Shown: positions 43,996 through 54,495 of the stretch, piece after piece
Position numbering within the stretch: the first letter of the stretch is position 1
Layout of the letters: each line of letters opens with the position of its first letter
DNA from: Tethya wilhelma
Taxonomy: Eukaryota; Porifera; Demospongiae; Tethyida; Tethyidae
DNA length: 64,000 nucleotides
Assembly (NCBI GenBank): GCA_964030475.1
Contig: CAXIPT010000009.1
Span: forward strand, 4,740,527 to 4,804,526
Direction of reading: 5' to 3'
Notes under the pieces: generated by a model
Seen by the model: the letters and a program-made list of their open reading frames with translations, nothing else
The model's database searches: none
What the model was told of the DNA's origin: nothing
Program-made: the position numbers and the translations under genes

Positions 43996-45219
43996 GCCTC
44001 CTGATCAGAATGGCACAAGTCCCGTATTTGCAAGTGACACGGATATAACACAGTGTTCGTTTCAAGCTGGTACATTCGAGTGCTGTCTTTTGAACCTTCT
44101 CTACAAAGTGCGTCCGAACAGCAGTTCGCAGGAATATCAGCAGGTAAGAAGCTTGCATACAGTAAAACGGACATAATAGATATTATTAGTTGTATTACAA
44201 GCCAAGACTTTTTTTGTTCCCATATGTATTTAGAGAGAATCAGAGATGCATATTTGGGCGAATATTGCTGGTTATATCTCTGTAAACCATGTAATTCTCA
44301 AGGTTTTTGTGCTCTAGATATGTTTGTAATTCAGCACTAACATCCAGAATACTAAAATTCATGTTGGCAACGACACACAACTTGAAATACTCAAGATTTA
44401 ACAAAAATAGTGTACAGATTCTAATTAAAGAGCACTATACCCTTCAAATTGTATCACAGTTTTATTATTATTATTATGACAGTATTATTCGTATCAACCC
44501 GGCAAGAATATTACTATTGTTTTTCAAATACACGTATTACTTATTTGTATCAATGTAAATCATGCTTTTTCATGTGCTTCCAGAGCTATATGGATTGATT
44601 TTTGTCAGTTTTCAATGTCTTGTATCTGTCATGGAAAATATGGGAACAAAAATTTTATTACATAATTTGTTAGCATTACCATTACTCTATCAGTTTGTGG
44701 ATTATCAATTTCCTGAACACCTGCAAACTGCTGTTCGGACGGTGAAAACACAGCTAATTAAATTTAGTTTCACTTTAGTTGGTATGTTGTAAGGCTGCTG
44801 CTGAAGACAATTTTGCCACCATTGTTCTGTATAAAATGTATTTTATTACTACAAGACTAGTAAAACTTGGTGGTGCAAGCTTCAAGGAGATCATCACAGA
44901 AGGTTAGAAGATATCGTCTGTAGAAAACACAGAAAGACTTTCAGAAAACTGACAAATATTCATAGGAGTGTGGTCAACTTCCGGTCTAAAAATTAAATGC
45001 GTACGTTGGCGGTTCGACTGATGTAGTTTAACGTTAGTTAAACGGAGTTAACAGGGAGGAGCAGGATGGGTTGGCTGGGTACGCCTGGTTGGATATGGGT
45101 GTGGTTTGCACATGTGCATAGTGCATAATTTAATTAGCTGCTCCTCCGCCAATTGGACACTGAACTAACCAGCTGTCAACTAAAAATTTGTGCTTTAAAC
45201 TTCAGCTTCTTGCCTAAGT
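43996..45219. other. Non-coding stretch
   Basis: Contains a 23-bp inverted pair (GTCCGAACAGCAGTTCGCAG at about 44111 and its near-complement at about 44717), which may be debris of one exon in two orientations. No confident gene. Confidence 0.4.
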
Positions 45220-47327
45220 ATGTCAGACTCGGAGGAAACCCCGCCGATATCGCGAAGTCTACCCTCCTCGTCAGCCAGCAATGTTACGCCACGGGTCGTG
45301 GACCCCACCCAAGCAGCAGCCAGCCTCAACGTCCTCAATGCCATGGTGGCCAATTCGGTCCAAGTTGCTGTGTCATCCTCCCTAGCAGGGATAATGACGG
45401 CCATCGATGCTAGGATCCAGGCAGCTATTGACCGTGGTGCTGGCCAGTCATCAGCTCACGGTGGGGGGTCTGCCACCATCCACAGTGGCACCACAGTTTC
45501 ATCCGTGACGTCATCAACGGGCACTAGTTCTGGATCGAGTAAGTTGCTCTTTACTAGTATTTTGTGCGGTGTAGGTAGCCATAAAGCTAGTCTGGCGGTT
45601 TTGGTCGACCTGGCAGCCTCCACCAGCCCATCTCCATTCTAATCTATAGAATGTGATATTGCGGGGCTGGCTGGGGGGAGGTAGGCCAACCGTCAGAAAC
45701 CATAGCTTGAGCTAGAGGGTATATAGCAGGCAACCAAGCAGCACTAGAGCACAGGGGCTTCTACCACAAAGCAAGAAGTAGCAGCAAGACTATAGGAAGC
45801 AGTGGCAGGCCTGTACATACAGAGCCCACTGAAGCAAAAGGCAGCCAGATTAGCATGCAGTACACTGAAGAAAAAGGCAGGCAGATTAGCAGTATAGCAG
45901 GCATATGCCGAGTAATGAAGCAGTGGCAGGCTCATACAGCCCACTGAAGCAGGCAGAGCAACAGTATAGCAGGCATACGCCGAGTCATGAAGCAGTAGCA
46001 GGCTCATAGAGCCCACTGAAGCAGAAGGCAGGCAGATCAACAGTATGGCAGGAGTCATGAAGCAGTGGCAGGCTCATAGAGCCCACTGAAGCAGAAAGCA
46101 GGCAGATCAGCAGTATAGCCGGCGGCAGGAAGCAGTGGCAGGCTCATAGAGCCCACTGAAGCAGAAAGCAGGCAGATCAGCAGTATAGCCGGCGGCAGGA
46201 AGCAGTGGCAGGCTCATATATAGAGNAAAAAAAAAAAAAAAAAAAAATTAAGGTAGAGCCATGGTGCTCAGCAGGAACTGGGGCTGCACGCCCACACTCA
46301 TGCATGTAGCATGAATGCATGCAGGCACATGCAGGGAGATTGGGTGGGCAATACCAATAACTACAATGGTTGCATATATAATATTGTGTTTCCTGTTTAT
46401 AGGAACACGTCTAGGCCTCCTTCCCCCAGCAAGTTCCCTGCTGTCCCTGGGGCTATCCTGCAGTGCTCCCACTTCCAGTGGGTCTGGGGCAGTGCTATTA
46501 GCAGGTTCAAGCACCAGCACAACTGTCTCCCCAGCATTGAGTTCCCCTCTCATGTCGCTAGTGGGAGGGGGCGCATCTGGCAGCAAGATAGAACAGTCAT
46601 GGTCAGGCAGCGCCTCTGGGACTGTGGTTGTGGTACCAGGGGTTCCAGCCATTAAGAAGTGGCTAGCAGAAAGCATCCTGGCAGGGGAATGTATAGACTT
46701 GGCAGAACTCCCACCAGCCAAAGGTCGGAGCAAGAGCTTCACTGGCTTGATCGAAGGCCAGGTAGTCCTGATGCATGCAACTGAATATTTTCAAGCCAAA
46801 AGGCTAATCTGGCAACATGGTTGCAATGCTTCGCCATTTACATGGCAATCCTTACAAGCAAATATCCAGAGAGATCCACCTCGCTGCTGATGTATATGTC
46901 AACCGTTGCCAGGCTGAGCCAAAAGTTCAAGTGGCCATCGTGGGTGATCTACAATCACAGTTACCGGCAAGATGCAGCAGAGATGGGCAAGACCGATTGG
47001 TCAAAGATTGAGTCAAGTATCCATACTACATGCTTCCATAACATGGCCAAAAGTATGGAAGGATGGTGCCGCACATGTCACTCAATCGACCATGCTACGG
47101 ATAATTGTCCTCTGAAGCCAGTACCTGTGGTCCAGGAGCAGACAAGAAAGCGCCAGGCTAACCCTGCTTACCCACCATCCAAGCGGAGCAGTACTATTTG
47201 CAAAAAGTACAACAAGTATGAAGGGGACTGCAGTTTTGGCAGTTCATGCAAGTATCAGCATGTGTGCAGTCGATGCAGAGGCCCTCACCCTGTCTCAAAG
47301 TGTTCAAAAGGGGACAAGGCTGCATCC
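45220..47327 (+). pseudogene. Two-exon gag-like gene with Cys-rich C terminus, frameshifted
   Basis: Exon 1 (45220-45538) starts MSDSEETPPISRSLPSSSAS and ends before GTAAGT. Exon 2 starts at 46403 after TTTATAG, in phase (TRLGLLPPASSLLSL). The frame LTTxx...KKWLAESILAGECIDL runs to about 46815, where a frame change is needed to continue with MAILTSKYPERSTSLLMYMS and WCRTCHSIDHATDNCPL. It ends with a Cys/His-rich array ICKKYNKYEGDCSFGSSCKY and QHVCSRCRGPHPVSKC. I associate this finger layout with gag-like ORFs of DIRS-type retroelements, but no RT or tyrosine recombinase is seen here. The 864-bp intron holds a minisatellite and an N at 46226. Confidence 0.6.
45798..46225. repeat. Minisatellite, about 66-bp unit
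   Basis: Six to seven units built on GCAGTGGCAGGCTCATAGAG and GCCCACTGAAGCAGAAAGCA and GGCAGATCAGCAGTATAGC. The last two full units are virtually identical, the earlier ones diverged. It lies in the intron of the gag-like gene and stops at the N at 46226, which is followed by A21. Confidence 0.85.
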
Positions 47328-49464
47328 TGAAGCCTAGCTGCGCTGACGGTGGAACCAGTATACTCTTAACCAATCGGCGATGATGTCACAAGCTTATGTT
47401 ACCCAAGCTGTATACATATTTATCATGCTAATATTGTAGCTTTGCATGGTGCGCTTCTAGCGTACTTGTTATTCAGTTGTTGTGTTATATCAAATTTCAG
47501 ATGCAAGTTATCAAGGTTATCGTTATCCATACTTAAGTCAGTTGCTGGCATTGCAGGAGTCATGTCGATCAAGGACTCTTAGTGCAATAATCTTACCTAA
47601 CGAGCTGTGTGAGATTACAACCCCATTAAAGGTGGCAGTATGTTGAGTTCTATATATTGCACACCTAATTATATATGCGTATTGATAATATCTCACTAAC
47701 GAACAATGGGTACCCTTTTTTCCAGGCAGATCCAATATCTTGTGATTAAACACTACTGGAAAAGTGGAAAATTACCTCGCTCCAATGAGCGTTGCTATCC
47801 CTCATTTTCAAAAGTATGTATTTTTGGATCTAGCCCGCCCACAAACATCAGTTGACTTTCATTTTCAAAAATTGTTTAGAACACCATAAAAATACAATGA
47901 ACACCAAGTTTGGTATTCTTATTTCATACAATAGTTAAAAACACGAAGGGGTTGACTATTAATTAGGTCCTTAACTTTCCTGAACATTTGAGCCAGCCTT
48001 AACTACACTGAGTGGATTATGCTGGATCACTTAAGCCTTAAATATACGATATAATAATAATATTATTAGACAAATGGGAAAACGATGACATTGTACAACA
48101 CTTAATGTATGAGTATTAATAATACTGTTTGTTTATGAGTATAGCTAATTGTATCGATGAAGTAAAACTGGACCATTACCATTCATGTGTATATCACTGA
48201 CTGATTTGTTTTGTGTCCTCAAAGCATACAAGAAAGCACAGGGTTACACATTCACATTAATACCTATGGACTCTCAGTCTTTGTAACCCTGAACTGTTCT
48301 ATTTGACTTGTCACATTGTAGAAATAGCTATATAGCTCCAAATGCAAAGCAGGGCAAAGTTTTCAGTAACCACTGAAAACAGCCGGCTCTCACAATATAA
48401 ACTGAACCAATTCACCAGCAAGTGGTTGCCTGCCAGCTGTGTTAAACTTCACTCAACCCATCTACAAGAAGCACCCAGCAGAATGAGTCTTGTCAGTGGC
48501 GCCATGGCTCCAGTGTGTCACTGAACTTAACGGACCACGAGAACATGATCCCACTGCCTGTCAGTTCTGTGCAAAATAACTGTACCCTAGCAAGTATAAT
48601 ATTCTTACCAAGTTAAGTTTGTCATATTATTGTCATGTGAGTCACATTACTTGACCAGGTTTCCGTGCTGCATGCTGTGTCTTAGCTTGAAGTGAGCTGG
48701 ACCATGAAAGTTCAAACTTTTATTACGTAAAAATGGATCACGTGACCCATGGATAACGTTCTGTCTCTAATGGTTAGTGCCTTTTATGCCAGGGTCATTG
48801 GCATAAATGTCTTCGTGATAGCTTTTAGCACACAACAGATGCACAAAAGATTACTATGGCAAAAATTTATGCCAATATCCTTTAATTGGAGGATCCAACC
48901 CTGATTAATATAATTGCAGGAACTTAACCTTGTCCATTCAGTGCCAGATCTTGGCATAATTCTTTTCCGTAAATTACTGCTTAAAATGATACTTTAAAGA
49001 TAAAATTTTATGCCAAGACCATATTAATTAAAGGAGTAAACTGGGTCTTACCCCTGCCTATTCTAGCTACTTTCTTCTAGCCACCAGACACTTTGGCATA
49101 ATTCTTTTCCTTTTACATACTCATGGGAGACAGCATTTTGTGTGAAGTCAAGTTTATGCATAAAATTATTAATTCTTTAGTTGCACTTCAGGGGGGGCGG
49201 CTGCTTTGTGACCGGTCGGCCTGACTCGTCCTGGCTGGCCAGCTACTTGAGCCTGTCAGAGGCTATTCTTCAATCTTTATACTTGATATTAACATAAATT
49301 ATCTAATCCTTGCTCGTTGAACCGTTTCAAAGGAATCACAGTGACAATCCAGCAGCATGAGCCGGCGTGTCCATGAACATTCAAATTCTAATAAACGCAC
49401 ACTGTATCCTGGAGATGGAGGTGGGGCTGCATAGATCTAATTGAGCATTGTGTTTGACTAGCCA
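47328..49464. other. Non-coding stretch
   Basis: No gene recognised. Between 48780 and 49110 the string TTGGCATAA or its complement TTATGCCA recurs at least five times in both directions, possibly an old foldback. Confidence 0.4.
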
Positions 49465-50535
49465 ATGAAAGCTGGCCAAGAAACTAATCAGTCAACTTTT
49501 GACGGTAAAAGAAAGATGGTTAACAGAAGGAAAGCTGTTCTTATCATTTTGCTAGTGACTGGAACTGGAAACCTGTTCTTTTCAGAACAACCCCAACCAG
49601 AGACTCCTGCAGGGTCAGCACTGTTGGCTAGGAGTAGCCCCTTGGAATTGCAAGCTGGGATCCAAATGGACATAGCCTTCAGTCAAGCACTGCTCAACCC
49701 TGTATTTGTGACTCAAATTCTGATTATAGTCCTGTTGATGGTAGTTTTTACAGCTGCTACTATTGATATGATACTCAAGACAACTTTCTACAGTTGCTCA
49801 AGCTTGATAATGTATTGTACTGAAGATGCTAGCATGGGTTACAGAAGGACGTACAAGAGGTTAGTCTATATTCTATTGTAGTAAAATGATTGTCTGAATT
49901 GTGTATCATTAATATCTCTATTACCATGAGAGCTATAATAAATATTATAATAATATTAATTAAATCAAAAATTAATTATTAATTATACTTCAACTGTAAA
50001 GTAATAATAATAACAATAATAATATAATCTCTCTCAACTTGCACATGCAGATCCTCAATTGAAGTGTATGTTGTTACGAGCTACTCACATAGCGTTAAGA
50101 CTACTTGTGAACGATCTGCACTCGGTCACGTACTTTTCAGAGCAGTTGAAGATTTATGTCGAGTACCCATATCCGTACAGCTTCTGATTCATGGGGGTAA
50201 TGCTGTTCAGGCTTTAAAATCACAAGGAATATATGATGGAGCTACAATCACTCTGCATTAGGGGCAAAGGAGGTACAGGGAATTCTGAATCAGTTGCTTC
50301 TGAGACACAGAATGATGATGACATTTTAGGTAGGTTGTCTGTGTATAGTTATAATTGAGTGTGATCAATGTGTAAATCAATATCAATTATCCATTTTCAT
50401 AATATGCACGCAGATGAGTGCGTATCCTGTGGTGAACCTGCCGTATACAAATGCAAAAATTGTGAAACTAGTCGATGCCAAATTTGTAATGAGATGTGGC
50501 ATAAACATCCGAAAAGGAGAAACCATCTGATAGAG
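49465..50535 (+). pseudogene. Ubiquitin-like plus B-box-like zinc-finger gene fragment
   Basis: Three exons join in phase: 49465-49859 (MKAGQETNQSTFDGKRKMVN, with a hydrophobic helix ILIIVLLMVVFTAATIDMIL), 50051-50329 and 50414-50535. Exon 2 reads SIEVYVVTSYSHSVKTTCER and ALKSQGIYDGATITL, the shape of a ubiquitin-like fold; RGKGGTGNSES follows in another frame, like the Gly-rich tail of Sde2-type ubiquitin folds. A one-base frame change and TAG lie between. Exon 3 encodes DECVSCGEPAVYKCKNCETS and RCQICNEMWHKHPKRRNHLI, a B-box/ZZ-type finger like the one before the RecQ domain at 37402. The next exon is lost: a Ty3 element begins 70 bp downstream. Confidence 0.5.
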
Positions 50536-50606
50536 GTATGTTATTAACTTATTATGAGTACATACAACTATGCAGCGTGTGTGACATTAATAGTAATTAT
50601 TAGTAT

Positions 50607-50754
50607 TGTACTAGTATCTATTACATCATACTCTTATTTAACCTTATGTAATCTTTGTAGACACGTGAGTTGTACTTACACCATGTGCTGAGTTCTATGT
50701 AACTTGTTCATAAAGTTGAGTTGAAGCTAGAACACATCAATAACAGTTGTTACA
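50607..50754 (+). mobile_element. 5' LTR of Ty3/gypsy element
   Basis: Runs from TGTACTAGTATC to GTTGTTACA, sharing AACCTTATGTAATCTTTGTA and ACACCATGTGCTGAGTT with the reverse-strand LTRs at 56196-56327 and 63842-64000. The 5' boundary is estimated from the extent of similarity with the latter. The primer-binding site TGGTGTCAGAGGTGGG follows directly (50755-50770). Confidence 0.7.
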
Positions 50755-50770
50755 TGGTGTCAGAGGTGGG
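50755..50770 (+). promoter_or_regulatory. Primer-binding site
   Basis: TGGTGTCAGAGGTGGG begins with the TGG complement of a tRNA 3' CCA, directly after the LTR end ACA. The priming tRNA is not identified. Confidence 0.65.
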
Positions 50771-51556
50771 ATGGACAAACTATCGCCCCCTGAAGCCCTA
50801 GCCCTCACGGGAAACCTAGCTGACAATTGGAGAAGATGGAAGCAACGGTTCGAACTGTTCATGTTGGCGTCCGGCAACAACTCCAAAGAAGAGAAGACGA
50901 AGTCTGCCATACTTCTCCACGTAATAGGACCCGAGGCCCTCGAAATTTACAATACCTTCACCTGGAGCGCTGAAGGAGATGAAAAAAAGGTTGATAAAAT
51001 CAAGGAGAAGTTTGAAGCCTACTGCAACCCTCGAAAGAATGTAACCTGGGAGAGGCATGTATTTAACACTCGATCCCAGCAAGTAGGAGAGGCCATTGAT
51101 GCATATGTCACAGACCTACGTGGCAAAGCCAGATCATGCGAGTTCGGCACTCTCACTGATAGCCTCATCAGAGACCGCATAGTTTGTGGGATTTTGAGCG
51201 ACAAAACCCGCAGCAGGCTCCTGAAAACGGCCGACCTGACACTTGCAGGTGCCATCGATATTTGTAGGGCAGAAAAAGCCACTTCAACACGTATGAAATC
51301 ACTTACTGCAGCTGACAAGGAGCCCACAGATAAAGAACTAGACCTACAAGTCCTCAGGAAGACAACGCGACCAACAGAAAAAGCTGAAAAACCCAAAGGT
51401 GACGAGAGGCAATGCGGAAACTGTGGAGGGAGACACCCTCCCCAAAGATGTCCAGCATTTGGTGTCGTGTGTCACAAATGCGGGAAAAGAAACCACTTTG
51501 CCAGAGCTTGCCGATCAAGAGGGTCTGATAGAAAGGCCAAAGCTGCAAGAGCTTGA
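50771..51556 (+). CDS. gag: Ty3/gypsy gag (capsid/nucleocapsid)
   Basis: Start chosen at MDKLSPPEALALTGNLADNW, the first ATG after the primer-binding site; an ATG 24 bp upstream lies across the LTR end and is less likely. Residues about 15-150 match a retrotransposon capsid (WRRWKQRFELFMLASG, KSAILLHVIGPEALEIYNTF, VGEAIDAYVTDLRGKARSCE). The C terminus has two zinc knuckles, CGNCGGRHPPQRC and CHKCGKRNHFARAC. Gag coats the RNA and forms the particle. It ends in overlap with pol, which lies in another frame. Intact in this copy. Confidence 0.9.
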   Translation: MDKLSPPEALALTGNLADNWRRWKQRFELFMLASGNNSKEEKTKSAILLHVIGPEALEIYNTFTWSAEGDEKKVDKIKEKFEAYCNPRKNVTWERHVFNTRSQQVGEAIDAYVTDLRGKARSCEFGTLTDSLIRDRIVCGILSDKTRSRLLKTADLTLAGAIDICRAEKATSTRMKSLTAADKEPTDKELDLQVLRKTTRPTEKAEKPKGDERQCGNCGGRHPPQRCPAFGVVCHKCGKRNHFARACRSRGSDRKAKAARA

Positions 51557-54446
51557 GTGTGACAGCTCGAGTGATGACGATCTACTCATCAACACACTAC
51601 ACACTGGCGGCTCAAAAGGAGATTGGAATGTAACAGTTAAACTGAATGACAAAAACGTAACCTTTAAGATCGACACTGGAGCCCAGTGCAATGTAATCTC
51701 AATAGACACACACAGACAAGTGTCTCAACAACCTCTCAAGAGGTCTCGTGCCAAGCTGGTGGCATTTGGTGGGCACCGTCTCAGATCACTCGGAAAATCA
51801 ACTTTATTGTGTGAACACAAAGGCAAGTATATCCCAATCGAGTTTGAAGTGCTACCTCAAGTATCCAATGTATTAGGATTAAAGAGTGTGACTGAAATGA
51901 ATCTCGTAAAAAGAGTTGAATCCATCACGAACGACCCTCTTGCTGAGTATGCCGACACCTTTACTGGCCTTGGTTGCATTTCGGACACAACGTATCACAT
52001 TGAAACCGACCCTACACATCAACCTGTCGTACACCCTCCAAGGAAAGTCCCCGTTGTGATTAAGAATAAAGTGAAATTGGAACTCGACCGCATGGAGCAA
52101 TTAGGTGTTATTGCCAAAGTATGTGAACCTACTGAGTGGGTCAACAGCATGGTCACGGTATTGAAACCAAATGGGAAACTTCGCATATGTATTGACCCCC
52201 GTGACCTAAACAAGGCAATCAAGCGGGAACACTTCCCTATGAGGACCATCGAAGATATTGCATCAGGCATGCCAGGAGCCAAAGTCTTCACAGTACTTGA
52301 TGCCAGTTCTGGATTCTGGCAAATTAAGCTTGATGAACAGAGTGCCAGACTCTGCACTTTCAACACTCCATTCGGCCGATACAAGTTTATACGCCTTCCA
52401 TTCGGCATATCCTCTGCTCCCGATATCTTTCAATGCACTATGACCAAAATGTTTGAAGACATAGAAGGTGTGGAGGTTCTCGTCGATGACATACTCATCT
52501 GGGCAACCACAGAAGAGGAACATGATGAACGTCTCAAAAAGGTCCTGCAAAGAGCAAGAGAACGGAATTTAAAGTTGAATCGTGAAAAGAGCCAAATCAA
52601 ATGTACTCAAGTTGGATATTGTGGCCACATAATCGGACAGGATGGTGTCAAACCTGATCCCAAGAAGGTTGAGTCGATTATAAACATGCCATCACCAAGA
52701 AACAAAGAGGAACTTCAACGGCTTCTGGGAATGACCACGTACCTGGCAAAGTTCATTCCAAGCTACTCTCAAGTTGCTGCTCTACTGAGAACACTGCTAC
52801 AAAAGTCTGTTGACTGGCACTGGGAACACCAACAAGAAGAGAGCTTACTACGTACAGTTGAAAACATTGATCACTCAAGCTCCAGTTCTAAAGCTGTTCG
52901 ACCCACAAAACCAACAAGAATTTCTGTTGATGCAAGTTCAATGGGACTTGGTGCAGTCTTATTGCAAGATGGTGGACCAATAGCATATGCTTCTAAATCC
53001 CTAACAGCAAGCCAACAAAATTATGCTCAAATAGAGAAGGAGATGCTGGCCATTGTGTTTGGGTGCACAAAGTTTCACAAGTACATCTACGGGTTACACA
53101 ATGTGCATGTGGAAACAGACCACAAACCTCTAGAGTCAATTCTCAAAAAACCCTTGCATCAAGCACCCACTCGTCTCCAAAGAATGATAATGTCTATTCA
53201 AAAGTACTCACTCACAGTTGAGTACAAGGCTGGACGAAAGTTATTCACTGCAGATACGCTATCCCGAGCCCCACTTTCTGAAGAAGCTACTGAACTAGAG
53301 TTTAAACAGTATGATATTAATATGCTGCAAACGGTATCCATATCATCACCAAAGCTCAGCCACATCAAAGAAGAAACAAAGGCAGACAACTCGCTCTTGG
53401 TACTGCTACAAACTGTGAAGAATGGATGGCCTGCACACAAGTCTGATACTGACCCTACTGTCCGACCATATTGGAGTTTTCGAGACGAAATTAGTGAACA
53501 AGATGGGATACTCCTAAAGGGACAAAGAGTCATCATACCCTCATCTTTGCGGCATGAAATGTTGCAGATCATCCATAGTTCGCACTTAGGCATTGAAAAG
53601 TGCAAGTGTAGAGCCCGAGATGTGATTTATTGGCCGGGAATGAGTACACAGATTGAAGATCTGGTCTCGAAATGTGAAATCTGCAGAAGAAGTAGTAAAG
53701 AACCACTGATGAGTCACGAAACACCAAACCGACCCTGGGAGAAAGTAGGGGCTGACCTATGTGAACTGAATGGTCATACCTACCTTGTGCTAGTAGATTA
53801 TTACTCAAGTTTTATTGAAGTAGAACACCTGAAGAAAACAACATCTGCAAAAGTAACCAAAATATGCAAATCCCAATTTGCACGCCATGGGATACCCAAC
53901 ATTTTGTGTACTGACAATGGACCTCAGTTTACCAGCCAAGAGTTTCGCGACTTTGCCACCCAATATCAGTTTGAACACCGAACAAGCAGCCCACACTACC
54001 CACAATCCAATGGGAAGGTGGAGAAAGCAGTCCAAATTGTTAAGAATATACTGAAAAAAGCAACTGCTGACAAACAAGATTCTTACTTAGCCTTGCTGGC
54101 ACTCCGCAACACACCACTCAATGACCAAGTGGGATCCCCGGCACAACAACTGATGGGCCGACGCACAAGAACGCTCTTGCCCACAAATCACAAGTTACTT
54201 GTCCCAAAGACTATTCCACCCTCCACAGTCGTACAGAACATTGATAATCAAAAAAAGAAGCAAAAATACTACTATGATCGATCAGCACAAATGTTGCCAC
54301 CACTGGAAAAGGGTGAAGAAGTAATGGTTCAGAACAACAAAACCTGGTTTAAAGCCACTGTACTGGAAGTAAATAGTAACCCACGATCGTATGTCGTTAN
54401 TCATGATTCTGAGTCTGACATTATAATAAGAAAGGTTTCACTGTGA
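51399..54446 (+). CDS. pol: Ty3/gypsy pol (PR-RT-RNase H-IN)
   Basis: A single long frame, +1 relative to gag and overlapping it, so expression presumably needs frameshifting. The first about 50 codons merely shadow gag. Domains in order: protease IDTGAQCNVI (about residue 91); reverse transcriptase KLRICIDPRDLNKAI, LPFGISSAPDIFQ and LVDDILIWA (about 360); RNase H VDASSMGLGAVLLQD and ETDHKPLESIL; integrase zinc site HLGIEKCKCR and CEICRR (about 730-765), then catalytic Asp/Asp/Glu in LVDYYSSFIE, CTDNGPQFTS and SNGKVEKAV. It resembles the Mag/K02A2.6-like branch. An N at 54400 makes one codon unknown near the C terminus. Otherwise intact, so the copy is young. No 3' LTR follows. Confidence 0.93.
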   Translation: MTRGNAETVEGDTLPKDVQHLVSCVTNAGKETTLPELADQEGLIERPKLQELECDSSSDDDLLINTLHTGGSKGDWNVTVKLNDKNVTFKIDTGAQCNVISIDTHRQVSQQPLKRSRAKLVAFGGHRLRSLGKSTLLCEHKGKYIPIEFEVLPQVSNVLGLKSVTEMNLVKRVESITNDPLAEYADTFTGLGCISDTTYHIETDPTHQPVVHPPRKVPVVIKNKVKLELDRMEQLGVIAKVCEPTEWVNSMVTVLKPNGKLRICIDPRDLNKAIKREHFPMRTIEDIASGMPGAKVFTVLDASSGFWQIKLDEQSARLCTFNTPFGRYKFIRLPFGISSAPDIFQCTMTKMFEDIEGVEVLVDDILIWATTEEEHDERLKKVLQRARERNLKLNREKSQIKCTQVGYCGHIIGQDGVKPDPKKVESIINMPSPRNKEELQRLLGMTTYLAKFIPSYSQVAALLRTLLQKSVDWHWEHQQEESLLRTVENIDHSSSSSKAVRPTKPTRISVDASSMGLGAVLLQDGGPIAYASKSLTASQQNYAQIEKEMLAIVFGCTKFHKYIYGLHNVHVETDHKPLESILKKPLHQAPTRLQRMIMSIQKYSLTVEYKAGRKLFTADTLSRAPLSEEATELEFKQYDINMLQTVSISSPKLSHIKEETKADNSLLVLLQTVKNGWPAHKSDTDPTVRPYWSFRDEISEQDGILLKGQRVIIPSSLRHEMLQIIHSSHLGIEKCKCRARDVIYWPGMSTQIEDLVSKCEICRRSSKEPLMSHETPNRPWEKVGADLCELNGHTYLVLVDYYSSFIEVEHLKKTTSAKVTKICKSQFARHGIPNILCTDNGPQFTSQEFRDFATQYQFEHRTSSPHYPQSNGKVEKAVQIVKNILKKATADKQDSYLALLALRNTPLNDQVGSPAQQLMGRRTRTLLPTNHKLLVPKTIPPSTVVQNIDNQKKKQKYYYDRSAQMLPPLEKGEEVMVQNNKTWFKATVLEVNSNPRSYVVXHDSESDIIIRKVSL
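54400..54400. other. Single N in pol
   Basis: The reading frame continues in phase on both sides, so this may be an ambiguous base rather than a gap. Confidence 0.5.
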
Positions 54447-54495
54447 ATAACACGGCCTTGCGGGCACCACAACTTACGGTCTAAGACCCTGACTG

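Noticed and set aside
49465..49881. Membrane protein gene ending at 49881
   Set aside because: The exon instead splices at 49859 in phase to a ubiquitin-like exon; the frame past the donor is intron.
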